Shown here piece after piece: positions 44,068-52,668 of a DNA stretch of 64,000 bases. A program made the position numbers and the translations under genes. How positions within the stretch are numbered: position 1 is the first letter of the stretch; each line of letters starts with the position of its first letter. Origin of the DNA: an uncultured Opitutaceae bacterium (GTDB taxonomy: Bacteria > Verrucomicrobiota > Verrucomicrobiia > Opitutales > Opitutaceae); the NCBI GenBank assembly GCA_903929355.1, contig CAIYUN010000036.1, positions 57,632 through 121,631 on the forward strand, given 5' to 3'. A model generated the notes under the pieces. That model was not told the origin of the DNA. It did no database searches and saw only the letters and a program-made list of their open reading frames with translations.

Positions 44068-44210
44068 ATCCCATCACCATCGGCTCAAACCCTTCGGAAG
44101 TCGAGGGGTTTTGCAGGGTTTCACCCGACAAGACGGGGACGGACGGGTGAATTCGTCACCTTCATGCCCGACCGGCCCGAGACCGGTCCGACCGCGCCCC
44201 GCCCCGCGGC

Positions 44211-44672
44211 TCAATCCTTCAGCTCCACCACGATTTGCACCTCCGTGGTGGAGTTTTTTGGGAGGCCCGCGACCGCGACGGCGGCGCGCGCGTGCTTGCC
44301 GGCGTCGCCAAAGACCGCCACGAGGAGGTCGCTCGCCCCGTTGATCACCGCCGGGCTGTCGGCAAAGCCGCTGACGGCGTTGACATAGCCGCTCACCATC
44401 ACGACCCGCGCCACGCGGTCGAGTGAACCGGCGGCGGCCTTGAGGTTGGCGAGGGCGTTGAGCACGCACACCCGCGCCGATTCGTAGCCGGTCTGCACGG
44501 TCTGCTCGCGGCCCACCTGGCCGGTGTGCGTCATGGCGCCGTTGAGCGCACAAATGGTGCCGGAACAAAACAGCAGGTTGCCCGTGCGCACCACCGGCAC
44601 ATAGTTGCCGGCGACGGCGGGTGCGGCAGGCAGTTCCAGGCCAAGTTCAGCGAGACGGGCTTCAGGATTCAT
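44211..44672 (-). CDS. RidA/YjgF/Rid-family protein
   Basis: A 153-residue protein of the Rid family, whose archetype hydrolyses reactive enamine/imine intermediates from PLP enzymes. It carries GNLLFCSGTICALNG and an acidic C-terminal VQIVVELKD. The longer N-terminus and sequence place it with the 150-residue 'RidA family/TIGR-type YjgF-like' group rather than classic RidA. The Arg that binds substrate carboxylate in RidA is not obvious, so activity is uncertain. Confidence 0.82.
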   Translation of the reverse strand: MNPEARLAELGLELPAAPAVAGNYVPVVRTGNLLFCSGTICALNGAMTHTGQVGREQTVQTGYESARVCVLNALANLKAAAGSLDRVARVVMVSGYVNAVSGFADSPAVINGASDLLVAVFGDAGKHARAAVAVAGLPKNSTTEVQIVVELKD

Positions 44673-44742
44673 GGGCAGGTTTCATGCGCCGACTCAAGGC
44701 CGGGGCCAAGCGCAATTTTGGTTTCGCGGCCTGTTCCGAATG

Positions 44743-44836
44743 GAGGCGGGGTGCCCCCACCCCGCTGACCATGAGGTGGCCGAGACGTTCCGAACCGCGG
44801 AGTTCCGCCTTCGCCGAGGCTATGGCGGACAAGGAG
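44743..44836. repeat. Two hairpin elements between ridA-like and amidohydrolase genes
   Basis: GCGGGGTG and CACCCCGC form a perfect 8-bp stem (about 44746-44765). A second element at 44800-44836 (TTCCGCCTTCGCC-GAGGCTATGGCGGACAAG) pairs TCCGCC with GGCGGA. Its partial echo is at 48165-48196. No gene is seen in 44673-44889. Confidence 0.5.
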
Positions 44837-44889
44837 GGCGCCCCGCCGACATCGCCATCACGCCCGCACCCTTGCGCCATCGCCCCCGC

Positions 44890-45777
44890 TCACCCCCAGC
44901 CGAACAACCGCCTGGCGTTACCGGACAATAGTGCGGCGCGCGCCGCGACGGTCGGCACGTTTCGCATCGCCTCCGCCACGAAGGTTTTCAGCCCGCCGTC
45001 GGCCTTGTTCTCCGTGCGAGGATAGAGCACCAGGGGAAAATCCGATCCAAACAGCACCCGCCCCACCGGAACCTCGCGGCCGAGGCGCTCCCAGGCGGCC
45101 TCCCCATAGAGCAGCGGTGAGGCGGCGGTATCCACGTAGACATTGGGCAGATCGGCCACTGGCAGCCCGCCTCCCCAGTGCGCCAGGATGAACGTCACCC
45201 CCGGGTGCTCGCGGGCGAGCCGGGAAAAATCCTCCAACGGGGTCCCGACCCAGCCGGGAAACGGGCGCGACGCGGGGTCCGTGACGTGCAGGTTGACCGG
45301 CAGTTGCAGCTCCGCCGCCAACTCGAGAACCTCAACCCAGGCCGGGGTGTCCACGGCAAAGCCCTGCGCGTGCGGCGACAGCTCGCCCAACCCGATCAGG
45401 CCCTCGCCATGCGCCCGCCAGACCTCCTGCAGGGCCGCCGCGCCGCCCGCGGTCGGCTGCACGCTGGCAAAGGCCGCCAGCCGGTCCGGATGCGCCCGCA
45501 CACAGGCGGCGTAAAACCGGTTTTGCTCGGCGCAAGTGAGCTCGTTTTCCCAATACCAGCCGAGAAGGACCGCGCGCGCGATGCCGGCCGCGTCCAGTTC
45601 GCGCAGCAGCCCGTCCACCGAGGGAAAGCCCTGCACCGGCCGCCCGTCGCGGCGGCGCCGCGTGCACAGCGCGGCCCAGCGCGGCTCAGCATGCGTGGCG
45701 GCCCAGCCCGCCGGGTCGGCGTTGACCTCGGGTGGATAGAGATGCACATGGGCGTCGATGATGGACACGCCGGCCAT
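44890..45777 (-). CDS. Metal-dependent amidohydrolase family protein
   Basis: A 295-residue TIM-barrel amidohydrolase-2 family protein. It starts VSIIDAHVHLYPP (His-x-His metal motif) and continues through LPVNLHVTDP, FILAHWGGG (metal His) and VLFGSDFPLVL (catalytic Asp). It ends LLSGNARRLFGWG, the usual final helix. Family members include decarboxylases and lactonases; the substrate cannot be deduced. A 140-nt gap without visible features separates it from the next gene. Confidence 0.85.
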   Translation of the reverse strand: MAGVSIIDAHVHLYPPEVNADPAGWAATHAEPRWAALCTRRRRDGRPVQGFPSVDGLLRELDAAGIARAVLLGWYWENELTCAEQNRFYAACVRAHPDRLAAFASVQPTAGGAAALQEVWRAHGEGLIGLGELSPHAQGFAVDTPAWVEVLELAAELQLPVNLHVTDPASRPFPGWVGTPLEDFSRLAREHPGVTFILAHWGGGLPVADLPNVYVDTAASPLLYGEAAWERLGREVPVGRVLFGSDFPLVLYPRTENKADGGLKTFVAEAMRNVPTVAARAALLSGNARRLFGWG

Positions 45778-45917
45778 CTCACCGCCTCAGCCCGCCCGGG
45801 GCAATCCGTGAAATCCCAAATCGCCGGTGGAATCGCGCATGACCACAAGCCCTGGATCCCCCCTTCACGCTTGTGCTCGTGATCGTTGGCCTCCCCTCCC
45901 TCCCCCATTCGCTTCGA

Positions 45918-46691
45918 TCAGCCTCCACCGAGTCCTTCGTCTCCTTGGCGTGGGAGGATGGCAGGCGGTCGCTCCGCTCGGTCCGCGGTTAAAAACCCCG
46001 CCATGTCCGTGGGCAAAGGCGCGTGAAAGACCTCCGCCACTCCGGCGGCCGTGAAGTCAATCTCCGCGCAGTGCAACGCCTGACGGGGGAGCAGCAGCCG
46101 CTTGGCGAGCGCGGGCGTCCACCCGTGGTCGATGAAGTCGAGGTAGAGCCGCGCGTCGGGACCGTAGATCTTGTCCCCCACCACGGGGAACCCCAGCCAG
46201 TGCGCGTGGGCCCGGATCTGGTGTTTGCGGCCGGTCACCGGCACCACCCGCGCGAGCGTGAAGCCGCCACCCCGCGACACCGGCTCGAAACGGGTGACTG
46301 CGGGTTTGCCGTCGGCACAGACGCACGTCTTGATGAACACCTGGCTCGAAACGTCGTCCCCCAGGGGCTGGTCCACCGTCACCGGCTCCGTCAGGTCACC
46401 GGTGAGGATCGCCTGGTAGGCTTTGGCCACCCGCCTATCCTGCATCGCCCGTTGGAGCCGGCTGGCAGTGCGCGGGTCCTTGGCCAGCACCACCACGCCA
46501 CTGGTCTCCCGGTCGAGGCGGAAGATGAGGTGCACCGCCGGCAGGCCCGTGTGCTCGCGCACCGCTCCCACCAGGCTCGACCATGGTCCGGCCTTGGAGG
46601 GATGACAGACCACATCGCCGGGCTTGTTGATCACCAGCAGGCGCTCGTCCTCGTGCAGGATCCAGCCGCCCAGCTCCTCCGGCGCGATCAT
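45918..46691 (-). CDS. RluA-family pseudouridine synthase
   Basis: A 257-residue RNA pseudouridine synthase with the catalytic motif HLIFRLDRETSGVVVLAK (Asp in LDR), KAYQAIL, and VTGRKHQIRAHAHWLGFPVVGD. No S4 domain. Target (23S rRNA or tRNA) is undetermined. ATG 46691 (MIAPEELGGW) fits the domain start; a GTG at 46772 overlapping the SDR stop (GTGA) would add 27 Pro/Arg-rich residues. Transcribed with the SDR gene upstream. Confidence 0.88.
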   Translation of the reverse strand: MIAPEELGGWILHEDERLLVINKPGDVVCHPSKAGPWSSLVGAVREHTGLPAVHLIFRLDRETSGVVVLAKDPRTASRLQRAMQDRRVAKAYQAILTGDLTEPVTVDQPLGDDVSSQVFIKTCVCADGKPAVTRFEPVSRGGGFTLARVVPVTGRKHQIRAHAHWLGFPVVGDKIYGPDARLYLDFIDHGWTPALAKRLLLPRQALHCAEIDFTAAGVAEVFHAPLPTDMAGFLTADRAERPPAILPRQGDEGLGGG

Positions 46692-46768
46692 CCGCACCGG
46701 CCCCTGGCCGGTGCGCCGCGGCCAGGCGCAGGCCCGGATGGGATATTCCCCCGGGGCGGCCCCCGGCT

Positions 46769-47590
46769 TCACGCCGCTCCGGCCTGCTTCAGCCGGTATT
46801 TGGCGAGGACCAGGGCGCTGCCGCGGGCGGCGAGCGGTTTGGGCACGCGGGCGCTGAGCGCTGTCATCACCTTGTTTTTCCAGCCGGTGACCACCATCGC
46901 ACGGCCCTTCGCCAGCGCGCGCAGCGAGATCTCCACCACCTCATCGCAGGTCATGCTGATTGATTCGGGCGCCGCCCCAAACTGCAGCCCCGCGCGCTTC
47001 GAAAACTCTGTCGCGGTCGGCCCTGGGCAGACGGCGAGCGTGCGCACATTGGTATGCCTCAGCTCCTCATTGAGCGCCAGGCTCCAGTGGAGGAGGAACG
47101 CCTTGGTCGCCCCATAGGTCGCCATGTAGGTCGTGGGCTGGAAGGCCGCCGTCGAGGCGACGTTCACAATCGCGCCGCCCCGCGCCTTCAGCTCCGGCAG
47201 CAGCAGTCCGGTCAGGTGGACGACTGCGCGCATGTTGAGATCCATCATGCCGAGCTGGTGCTCAAGCGAGGGTGCGGGGAAACTCCCGTAGGAGCCGTAG
47301 CCGCTGTTGTTGAGCAGCAACACGCGGCCGGTGGGCGCGTCGCGGCGGAGAAACTCCAGCACCTCCGCCGCCCCGCGCGCGACCTCGGAAGATTTCTCCA
47401 AATCGCACGGCAGGTGGCGTAATTTAAGCTGCGAAACATTTATGTCCGGAACCCGTCGAGAAAGGTTGCAAAACCACAGCTGCGGTTGCAGCTTGGCGAT
47501 GTGCTCCACGAAAGATTTTCCCAGACCGGAAGATCCGCCCGTCACCACGACGGCGCTGAAAGGTTGGAGCATCTGTGTGATGGACGGCAT
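46769..47590 (-). CDS. Short-chain dehydrogenase/reductase
   Basis: A 273-residue SDR with cofactor loop VVTGGSSGLGKSF, LLLNNSGYG, and catalytic Ser in NVASTAAF and Tyr-Lys in YGATKAF. It resembles the DltE/YqjQ-type oxidoreductases of unknown substrate. ATG 47590 (MPSITQMLQPF) is chosen; the C-terminal ~40 residues are basic and may associate with membrane. Divergent from hpf across 66 nt. Confidence 0.88.
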   Translation of the reverse strand: MPSITQMLQPFSAVVVTGGSSGLGKSFVEHIAKLQPQLWFCNLSRRVPDINVSQLKLRHLPCDLEKSSEVARGAAEVLEFLRRDAPTGRVLLLNNSGYGSYGSFPAPSLEHQLGMMDLNMRAVVHLTGLLLPELKARGGAIVNVASTAAFQPTTYMATYGATKAFLLHWSLALNEELRHTNVRTLAVCPGPTATEFSKRAGLQFGAAPESISMTCDEVVEISLRALAKGRAMVVTGWKNKVMTALSARVPKPLAARGSALVLAKYRLKQAGAA

Positions 47591-47656
47591 GGCGCGTTGG
47601 GATGGGCTATTTTTCGGGCGGATATTCCGCCTGCAACCGCAACGAAACCCAAAAAC

Positions 47657-48034
47657 ATGAATAAAAACAACCATCCAAATGATGTGATCGTCTCCGGCAT
47701 TCATCTCGAGCTTACCCCGTCGTTGAAAACTTTTGTCCAGGACAAGGCGGACCGGTTGTTTCGCCATGAGGAGCGCATCGTGCGGATGCGGGTCGAGCTG
47801 GAGTGCGACCCGCAGCAGGACGTCCCGCATCGTTTCACGGCCAAGGGCCACATTCAAATCAACGGCCCCGACCTCAACGCCTCGGTCGCCGCCGAGGAAA
47901 TCCACAAGGCGGTCGCGCTGCTCACCGACAAGCTCGACCACATGCTCCGCCGCCGCGCAAGCTACCTCAAGGTCCGCCGTCACCGGATGCACGGGGTCGA
48001 ATGGGCCGACGTCGCCCTGCCCAAAGCCGGATAA
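47657..48034 (+). CDS. hpf: Ribosome hibernation promoting factor (HPF/RaiA family)
   Basis: A 125-residue short-form HPF that binds the 30S decoding region and inactivates ribosomes in stationary phase. Sequence: VIVSGIHLELTPSLKTFVQDKADRL, then GPDLNASVAAEEIHKAVALLTDKLDHML, with a basic C-terminus (KVRRHRMHG). It lacks the long-form dimerisation domain. It ends at a strong terminator. Its presence suits a slow-growing, stress-adapted lifestyle. Confidence 0.92.
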   Translation: MNKNNHPNDVIVSGIHLELTPSLKTFVQDKADRLFRHEERIVRMRVELECDPQQDVPHRFTAKGHIQINGPDLNASVAAEEIHKAVALLTDKLDHMLRRRASYLKVRRHRMHGVEWADVALPKAG

Positions 48035-48062
48035 ACCCCGGCACCGCTTGGTTGTCACCTCC

Positions 48063-48090
48063 GCCCGCTGGTCCGCCAGCGGGCTTTTTT
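48063..48090 (+). terminator. Strong intrinsic terminator after hpf
   Basis: GCCCGCTGG and CCAGCGGGC form a perfect 9-bp stem with a 4-nt loop, followed directly by TTTTTT. Confidence 0.93.
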
Positions 48091-48146
48091 CTGCCCAACC
48101 GCTGCGGTCAGTCCATTTCTAGCCTTGGTGCTTGGCTTCCCCTTCC

Positions 48147-48216
48147 CTTTCAGTCTTCAGCTTACTTATCGCGCCTCGGCGCAGCGAAGGCGGATCAGTC
48201 TTTCAGTCTTTTCAAA
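48147..48216. repeat. Interrupted heptad repeat, TCTTCAG word
   Basis: CTTTCAG, TCTTCAG, CTTACTT, then a ~30-nt GC-rich insert (TCGCGCCTCGGCGCAGCGAAGGCGG region) related to the element at 44800, then TCTTTCAG and TCTTTTC. It looks like one repeat inserted into another, just 3' of the tRNA. Confidence 0.6.
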
Positions 48217-48218
48217 AC

Positions 48219-48295
48219 TGGTGCACCCGAAGGGACTTGAACCCCTAGCCTTCTGGTTCGTAGCCAGACGCTCTATCCAATTGAGCTACGGGTGC
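48219..48295 (-). tRNA. tRNA-Arg (anticodon ACG)
   Basis: The minus strand folds as a cloverleaf. The acceptor stem GCACCCG pairs with CGGGTGC, the D arm includes AGCTCAATTGGATAGAGC, and the anticodon stem CTGGC/ACCAG carries loop TACGAAC with anticodon ACG. The T arm is GGGGTTCAAGTCCC. The 3' ACCA is encoded. No other tRNA is adjacent. The region 48296-48489 shows nothing recognisable. Confidence 0.96.
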
Positions 48296-48489
48296 GTGAG
48301 GGACGACGGGAGCATGCCCCGCCCCCCGGCGCAAGCGTGAATTTCCATGCGCTCCGGGTCGAAGCTCCGATCTGCTCCGGACTTCAAGTCTCCTCCCCCT
48401 CCGTTGCTCCATTGCCTCCGGTTAAAAATCTGAATTTTTCCCCTTCCACGCTATCCGCGGGAGGTTTCCCCACTTTGCTTTCCCCGCCC

Positions 48490-50139
48490 CTACGGCGTCA
48501 GTTGCGGTGCGAGCGCCACGCGCAGGCCGATGTAAGGGCTGCGCGTCGTCGGCTCCGCCCAGCTTCTGCTGGCCGAGCGCAGGAACAACTCCTGGCTCAT
48601 CCAACTGCCGCCTCGGTAGATGCGAAAATGGCCGCGGATCGGCCCGGGAGGGTCGGTGAGGCTCCCGCCCAACAATCCCCGGATCACCTCATCAATGAAT
48701 TCCGGATCTTCCGAAGCGTTCTTCTCGGGCATCCAGTCAAGGCACCATTCCGCCACGTTGCCGGAAAGATCGTAAAGTTCCCAGCGGTTCGGCTGCTTCA
48801 GTCCCACCGGGTGCGGGGTGCCGCGGCTGTTGTTTTGATACCAGGCGAGGTCGTCCAAATTACCCGAGTAAGGTCCGGTGGTGCCCGCCCGGCAGGAGTA
48901 CTCCCACTCCGCTTCCGTGGGAAGCCGGTAGATATATTTTGAGGGCAATCGTTTGGCCGCACCTTCCCGTCCGTTCAGACGGCGGCAAAACTCCGCCGCC
49001 TCGGTCCAGCTCACATTGTTGACCGGCAGGCGCAAATTGCCGTTTTTCGGGGTGCCGGGATTGTCGCCCATCAGCATCTGCCACTCCGCCTGCGTGACCG
49101 GAAACTTGCCCAGCCAAAATGGCCGAGAGAGGGTCACCCGTGTCTGTGGCCCCTCGTAGGTGGTGCGGCCGGCCTCGTCGGCCGGGCTGCCCATGGTGAA
49201 GGTGCCGCGCGGCACGGGCACAAGCTCCAGCCCCAGGCCGGGAAGTTTGCAGGGCTGGCCGATCTGGGGCGGCTGTTTGTCCAACATCAAACCCGTGTCG
49301 TCCGGACCGGCCAGCGGATCGGCCAGCTGGATGGAGTGGATCAGACCGGCCTTGGTGGCCAGGGCCACCCGCAGGCCGAGATCGCGGCGGCGGTCCACGG
49401 GGTTGAAGGCAAAGCGCGAGGCCGAACGGCAGGAACTTGCCCCCACGTCCCACGCCCCTCCTTTGGCCACCCGCAGCGCGCCTTCCTCCGGCCCGGTGGG
49501 GTCGGTGAAACTCGTGCTCGGCCGGTGGTCGGAATACCAGTCGAGGCACCATTCCCACACGTTGCCATGCATGTCGAAGAGCGCCCATTCGTTGGGCCGC
49601 TTGCTCCCGACCAGATGCGGTCCGCTCCCGCTGTTGCCAATCCACCACGCCGTCTCGTCCGTCTTGTCCAAGTCGGTGACCGAGCCGGCCCGGCAGGCGT
49701 ATTCCCACTCGGCCTCGGTGGGGAGCCGGTATTCACAGTCAGCCGGCAGGCGCCCCGCCGTTCGCTCGCGGGCGGTCAGCGTCTGGCAAAACTTCCCCGC
49801 GTCGGCCCACGACACGCTCTCAACCGGCGCACGCGCGAAATAGGGAAAGGCGCTCGGGGTCGTGCCCATCACCGCCCTCCACTCCCCTTGCGTGACCGGA
49901 TACTTGCCCAGCCAAAACCGATGGGCGATGGTCACGCGCGTCAGGGGCCCCTCGTTGGCCGCGTGGCCGGGCTCGGAATCCGGCGACCCCATCATGAAGG
50001 TGCCAGGAGGGATCGGCACCAGCTCCAGCCCGAGGTTGGGCACCGTGAAGGCCAGACCGGCCTGCGGCGGCACGGCCCCGCACCACGCGGGCAGAAGCAA
50101 CGCGCACATCAGACAACCGCTCAATATTGACCGTCTCAT
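48490..50139 (-). CDS. Exported protein with two tandem SUMF1/FGE-sulfatase domains
   Basis: A 549-residue protein with a signal peptide (about 1-24, ending CGAV). Two formylglycine-generating-enzyme-type domains follow (about 30-265 and 300-545). Each runs from LGLELVP.P.GTF.MGSP through RLPTEAEWEY.CRAG and GNV.EWCLDW to a final block with RGGSW or KGGAW and LGLRVAL. True FGEs need a Cys pair near the C-terminus; only isolated Cys are seen, so structural or binding roles are more likely. ATG 50139 starts the signal peptide. Confidence 0.85.
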   Translation of the reverse strand: MRRSILSGCLMCALLLPAWCGAVPPQAGLAFTVPNLGLELVPIPPGTFMMGSPDSEPGHAANEGPLTRVTIAHRFWLGKYPVTQGEWRAVMGTTPSAFPYFARAPVESVSWADAGKFCQTLTARERTAGRLPADCEYRLPTEAEWEYACRAGSVTDLDKTDETAWWIGNSGSGPHLVGSKRPNEWALFDMHGNVWEWCLDWYSDHRPSTSFTDPTGPEEGALRVAKGGAWDVGASSCRSASRFAFNPVDRRRDLGLRVALATKAGLIHSIQLADPLAGPDDTGLMLDKQPPQIGQPCKLPGLGLELVPVPRGTFTMGSPADEAGRTTYEGPQTRVTLSRPFWLGKFPVTQAEWQMLMGDNPGTPKNGNLRLPVNNVSWTEAAEFCRRLNGREGAAKRLPSKYIYRLPTEAEWEYSCRAGTTGPYSGNLDDLAWYQNNSRGTPHPVGLKQPNRWELYDLSGNVAEWCLDWMPEKNASEDPEFIDEVIRGLLGGSLTDPPGPIRGHFRIYRGGSWMSQELFLRSASRSWAEPTTRSPYIGLRVALAPQLTP

Positions 50140-50302
50140 CGTGGAAAGGGACCACCGGCCCAACCTTCCCCAGCTCCTCCGGCACTGCCAAGGGCAAAAC
50201 CGGTGGGCAATTTTGCAATTCCACCGCGGACGGCGGGGACAGCAGCGTTTGCCGGATTTTTACCCCGGCTTAAATGTTGGGATCCGTCCCCCCAGCTCCG
50301 AT

Positions 50303-50330
50303 CTTCATCCTTCATATTTCATTCTTCCCC
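50303..50330. repeat. Heptad repeat, CTTCATC word
   Basis: CTTCATC, CTTCATA, TTTCATT, CTTCCCC in tandem, the reverse-complement form of the ATGAATG word at 37408. The array ends 7 nt before the stop of the FG-GAP gene. Confidence 0.8.
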
Positions 50331-50337
50331 CAGCCCC

Positions 50338-52668
50338 TCACTCCTGGGGATAGATCAGGATCCGGTCGTGAACCAGGAGGACGAGGGCGTTCTTGCCGTT
50401 GGCGGCCACCGGGGCGACCAAGGTTTCCCTCGGCTCCTGGGGTGAGCCTTTCTTGCCTTCATAGTGCTGGTCGGCCTCGAACACTTTGAAATGCATCTGG
50501 CTCGTCCAGGCCTTGGTGGCCGGATCGCGCGCCAGGATTTCGACCATGTTCTGTTCCACGTCGATGGCCACCAGCTCGGGCTGGCCGTCGCCGGTCAGAT
50601 CGCCCATCGTCACGTCGCTGTAGCTCACCTCGGGCAGGTCGGACAGGTAGTTTTCCTTGGCCCCCACGGTGAAATCACCCCGGCCTGGCGGCAGCCACCA
50701 AAACCGGTCCTTGCCCAGCAGAAACAGCTCGGGCGCGGCCCCCCGGGAGGGCGTGCGGGTCTCGGAGCCAACCACGTCGATTTTTCCGGCGGGCGTCACA
50801 TCGGCCACCTCGTAAACCCCGTCCGGGCCGGCGTGCAGGCGGTCAAACTGCTCCCCTTTGTGGTCATAGAGCAGCACATCCGGCCGGGCGCCTTTCTTCT
50901 CCGCAGGCAGCACAAAGGCCGCCGCAATTTCCGCAGTGGGGTCGCGGGCGTTGAACTGGTCGGCTATGATCAGCGACCCTTTCGCGTCAAGTCGCAGCGC
51001 CCGCGTAAAGGCGCCGGTGCTCACGAGCAGACCGGATTTGCCCCCGCCACCCGGATCGCCGGTGCCCAGGGCCGCCGCGTCGAGGTCGTTGACAAAGCTC
51101 TTATGGAAATCCGGGTTTCCCGCGGCATCGGTGAAGCTGCCGTCGGAGTTTTGCACATACAGGCGCATCGCGTCGAGCGGGGTGAATACCGCGATGTCGA
51201 GCCGGCCGTTGCCCGCCGCGTCCACGAGCTTGAGGCCGTGCGGGTCCGTCTTGAGGCCGGTGAGCGCGATCGTGCGGACGATCTTGGCGGTGCCATCGGA
51301 CTGGCGCTGGAGAATGGCAAGCGAACGGTCCCCCTTGTTTTCAAGCAACACGACCAGACTGATCCTGCCGTCCCCCGCCAGATCGCCGGCCGCTACGGCC
51401 AGCGGCCGGCCGGGAACGGTGAGGGGCACGGGGTAACCCAGCCGGCCGTCGGCGTTGACGGTGGCGACGCCCAACACCTCCTCCTTCGGGCTCACGACCA
51501 GGAGCGCGGCCCGACCGTTGCCCTCCCAGTCGGCGGCGGCGGCCAGGCTGCGCACGCCGGAGAGGGAAGGGAACTTTTTGGGCGTCGTGAAGCTCCCGTC
51601 CGGCTGGCGGAAATAGACATAAACCTGCGCGCCATCCGGATCGCTCATGGCCACATCGTCCCGGCCGTCGCCGTTGAAGTCGCCAAAGGCATAGCTGGCG
51701 GCCCCGGTCTTGCCGGCGGAGAACGGCGTGAACACGCGCGGGCGCAGCCCCAGATCCGTCTGCTTGGCCCCCGCCGTTTCCAGGCTGAAAAACCCCAGCT
51801 GTCCGGTGGGGTTCTGCGCATAGACGAACCGGGCCGGCCCCTGCTTGGTCGCATTCGCCAGCAGCTGCAACGTGGAGCGGTTGGGATTGATCGGGTAGGC
51901 CAGCTCGGGGCCGAACTGGTGATCTGCGGTCTGCAGCCGCACCCGGAGCACATCGCGCTTGCTGTTGGCGAGATACACTATGTCCGGCCGGCCGTCGCCG
52001 GTCACGTCGCAGACCATCAGCCCGTAGCAGTTCTCGTCGGTCAGGGCCAGCCGCACGGGTGGCGCCAGCGTGCCGTCGGCCTGCTGATAGAAGAGGGCCA
52101 GCTCCTTCCGCCCCAGCATGACGAGGTCGCGGCGGCCGTTGCCATCCAGGTCCGCGACGCAGAGCGTGGAGAGATTGCGGACGGGCTCGGGGGCCTCGGG
52201 GTATTTTTTCTCCAGCCACGAGCCGTCGGCCTGTTGATACCGGACGGTGAGCGGGGTCTCCTCCCCGGTGTAGATCAGGTCGGGCCGGCCGTCGCCATTG
52301 AGCTCGCCGATGGCGAGGTCGTACATGGCCTCGCCGGTCGTGACACTGACGCGGCGGAACCGCGCGTCCTCGACGACGGGCTCCCAGCGGTTGACGCGGG
52401 CGGGTTTGGCGGGGTCCGGCGGTGCGCCGGGCTTGAGCTGGTAGAGCAGCTCGATGGTCGCGTGGTCGTTGTCGATGACCGCGAGATCCGTGCGCCCGTC
52501 GCCGTCCAGGTCAGCCGCCGTCAGGCCGTGGATGTTCCAGTCGAGCTTGACCACCTCGGGGCCGTCGAGCGACACGACCGGGGCGGCGGCGGGGAGCGCC
52601 GCCGGCCAGCCCAACGTCAGAACCAGCCACGCGACCAACGACGCAGTCAGGATGGGGAGGCGGCTCAT
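50338..52668 (-). CDS. Secreted FG-GAP/VCBS repeat protein
   Basis: A 776-residue exported protein (signal peptide 1-28, ending PAAAP) made of many beta-propeller-type repeats with calcium-binding D-x-D-G-D/N-G-x-x-D-L loops: DLDGDGRTDLAVID, ELNGDGRPDLIY, DLDGNGRRDLVML, DVTGDGRPDIVYL, DFNGDGRDDVAMS, DLTGDGQPELVAID and others. Probable extracellular or envelope binding role. Its ATG overlaps the stop of the upstream gene (ATGA), so the two are coupled. Confidence 0.87.
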   Translation of the reverse strand: MSRLPILTASLVAWLVLTLGWPAALPAAAPVVSLDGPEVVKLDWNIHGLTAADLDGDGRTDLAVIDNDHATIELLYQLKPGAPPDPAKPARVNRWEPVVEDARFRRVSVTTGEAMYDLAIGELNGDGRPDLIYTGEETPLTVRYQQADGSWLEKKYPEAPEPVRNLSTLCVADLDGNGRRDLVMLGRKELALFYQQADGTLAPPVRLALTDENCYGLMVCDVTGDGRPDIVYLANSKRDVLRVRLQTADHQFGPELAYPINPNRSTLQLLANATKQGPARFVYAQNPTGQLGFFSLETAGAKQTDLGLRPRVFTPFSAGKTGAASYAFGDFNGDGRDDVAMSDPDGAQVYVYFRQPDGSFTTPKKFPSLSGVRSLAAAADWEGNGRAALLVVSPKEEVLGVATVNADGRLGYPVPLTVPGRPLAVAAGDLAGDGRISLVVLLENKGDRSLAILQRQSDGTAKIVRTIALTGLKTDPHGLKLVDAAGNGRLDIAVFTPLDAMRLYVQNSDGSFTDAAGNPDFHKSFVNDLDAAALGTGDPGGGGKSGLLVSTGAFTRALRLDAKGSLIIADQFNARDPTAEIAAAFVLPAEKKGARPDVLLYDHKGEQFDRLHAGPDGVYEVADVTPAGKIDVVGSETRTPSRGAAPELFLLGKDRFWWLPPGRGDFTVGAKENYLSDLPEVSYSDVTMGDLTGDGQPELVAIDVEQNMVEILARDPATKAWTSQMHFKVFEADQHYEGKKGSPQEPRETLVAPVAANGKNALVLLVHDRILIYPQE

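Noticed and set aside
44100..44210. Hairpin GACCGG/CCGGTC between clpX and the ridA-like gene as terminator
   Set aside because: The stem is only 6 bp, there is no T-run, and such stems are expected by chance at this GC content.
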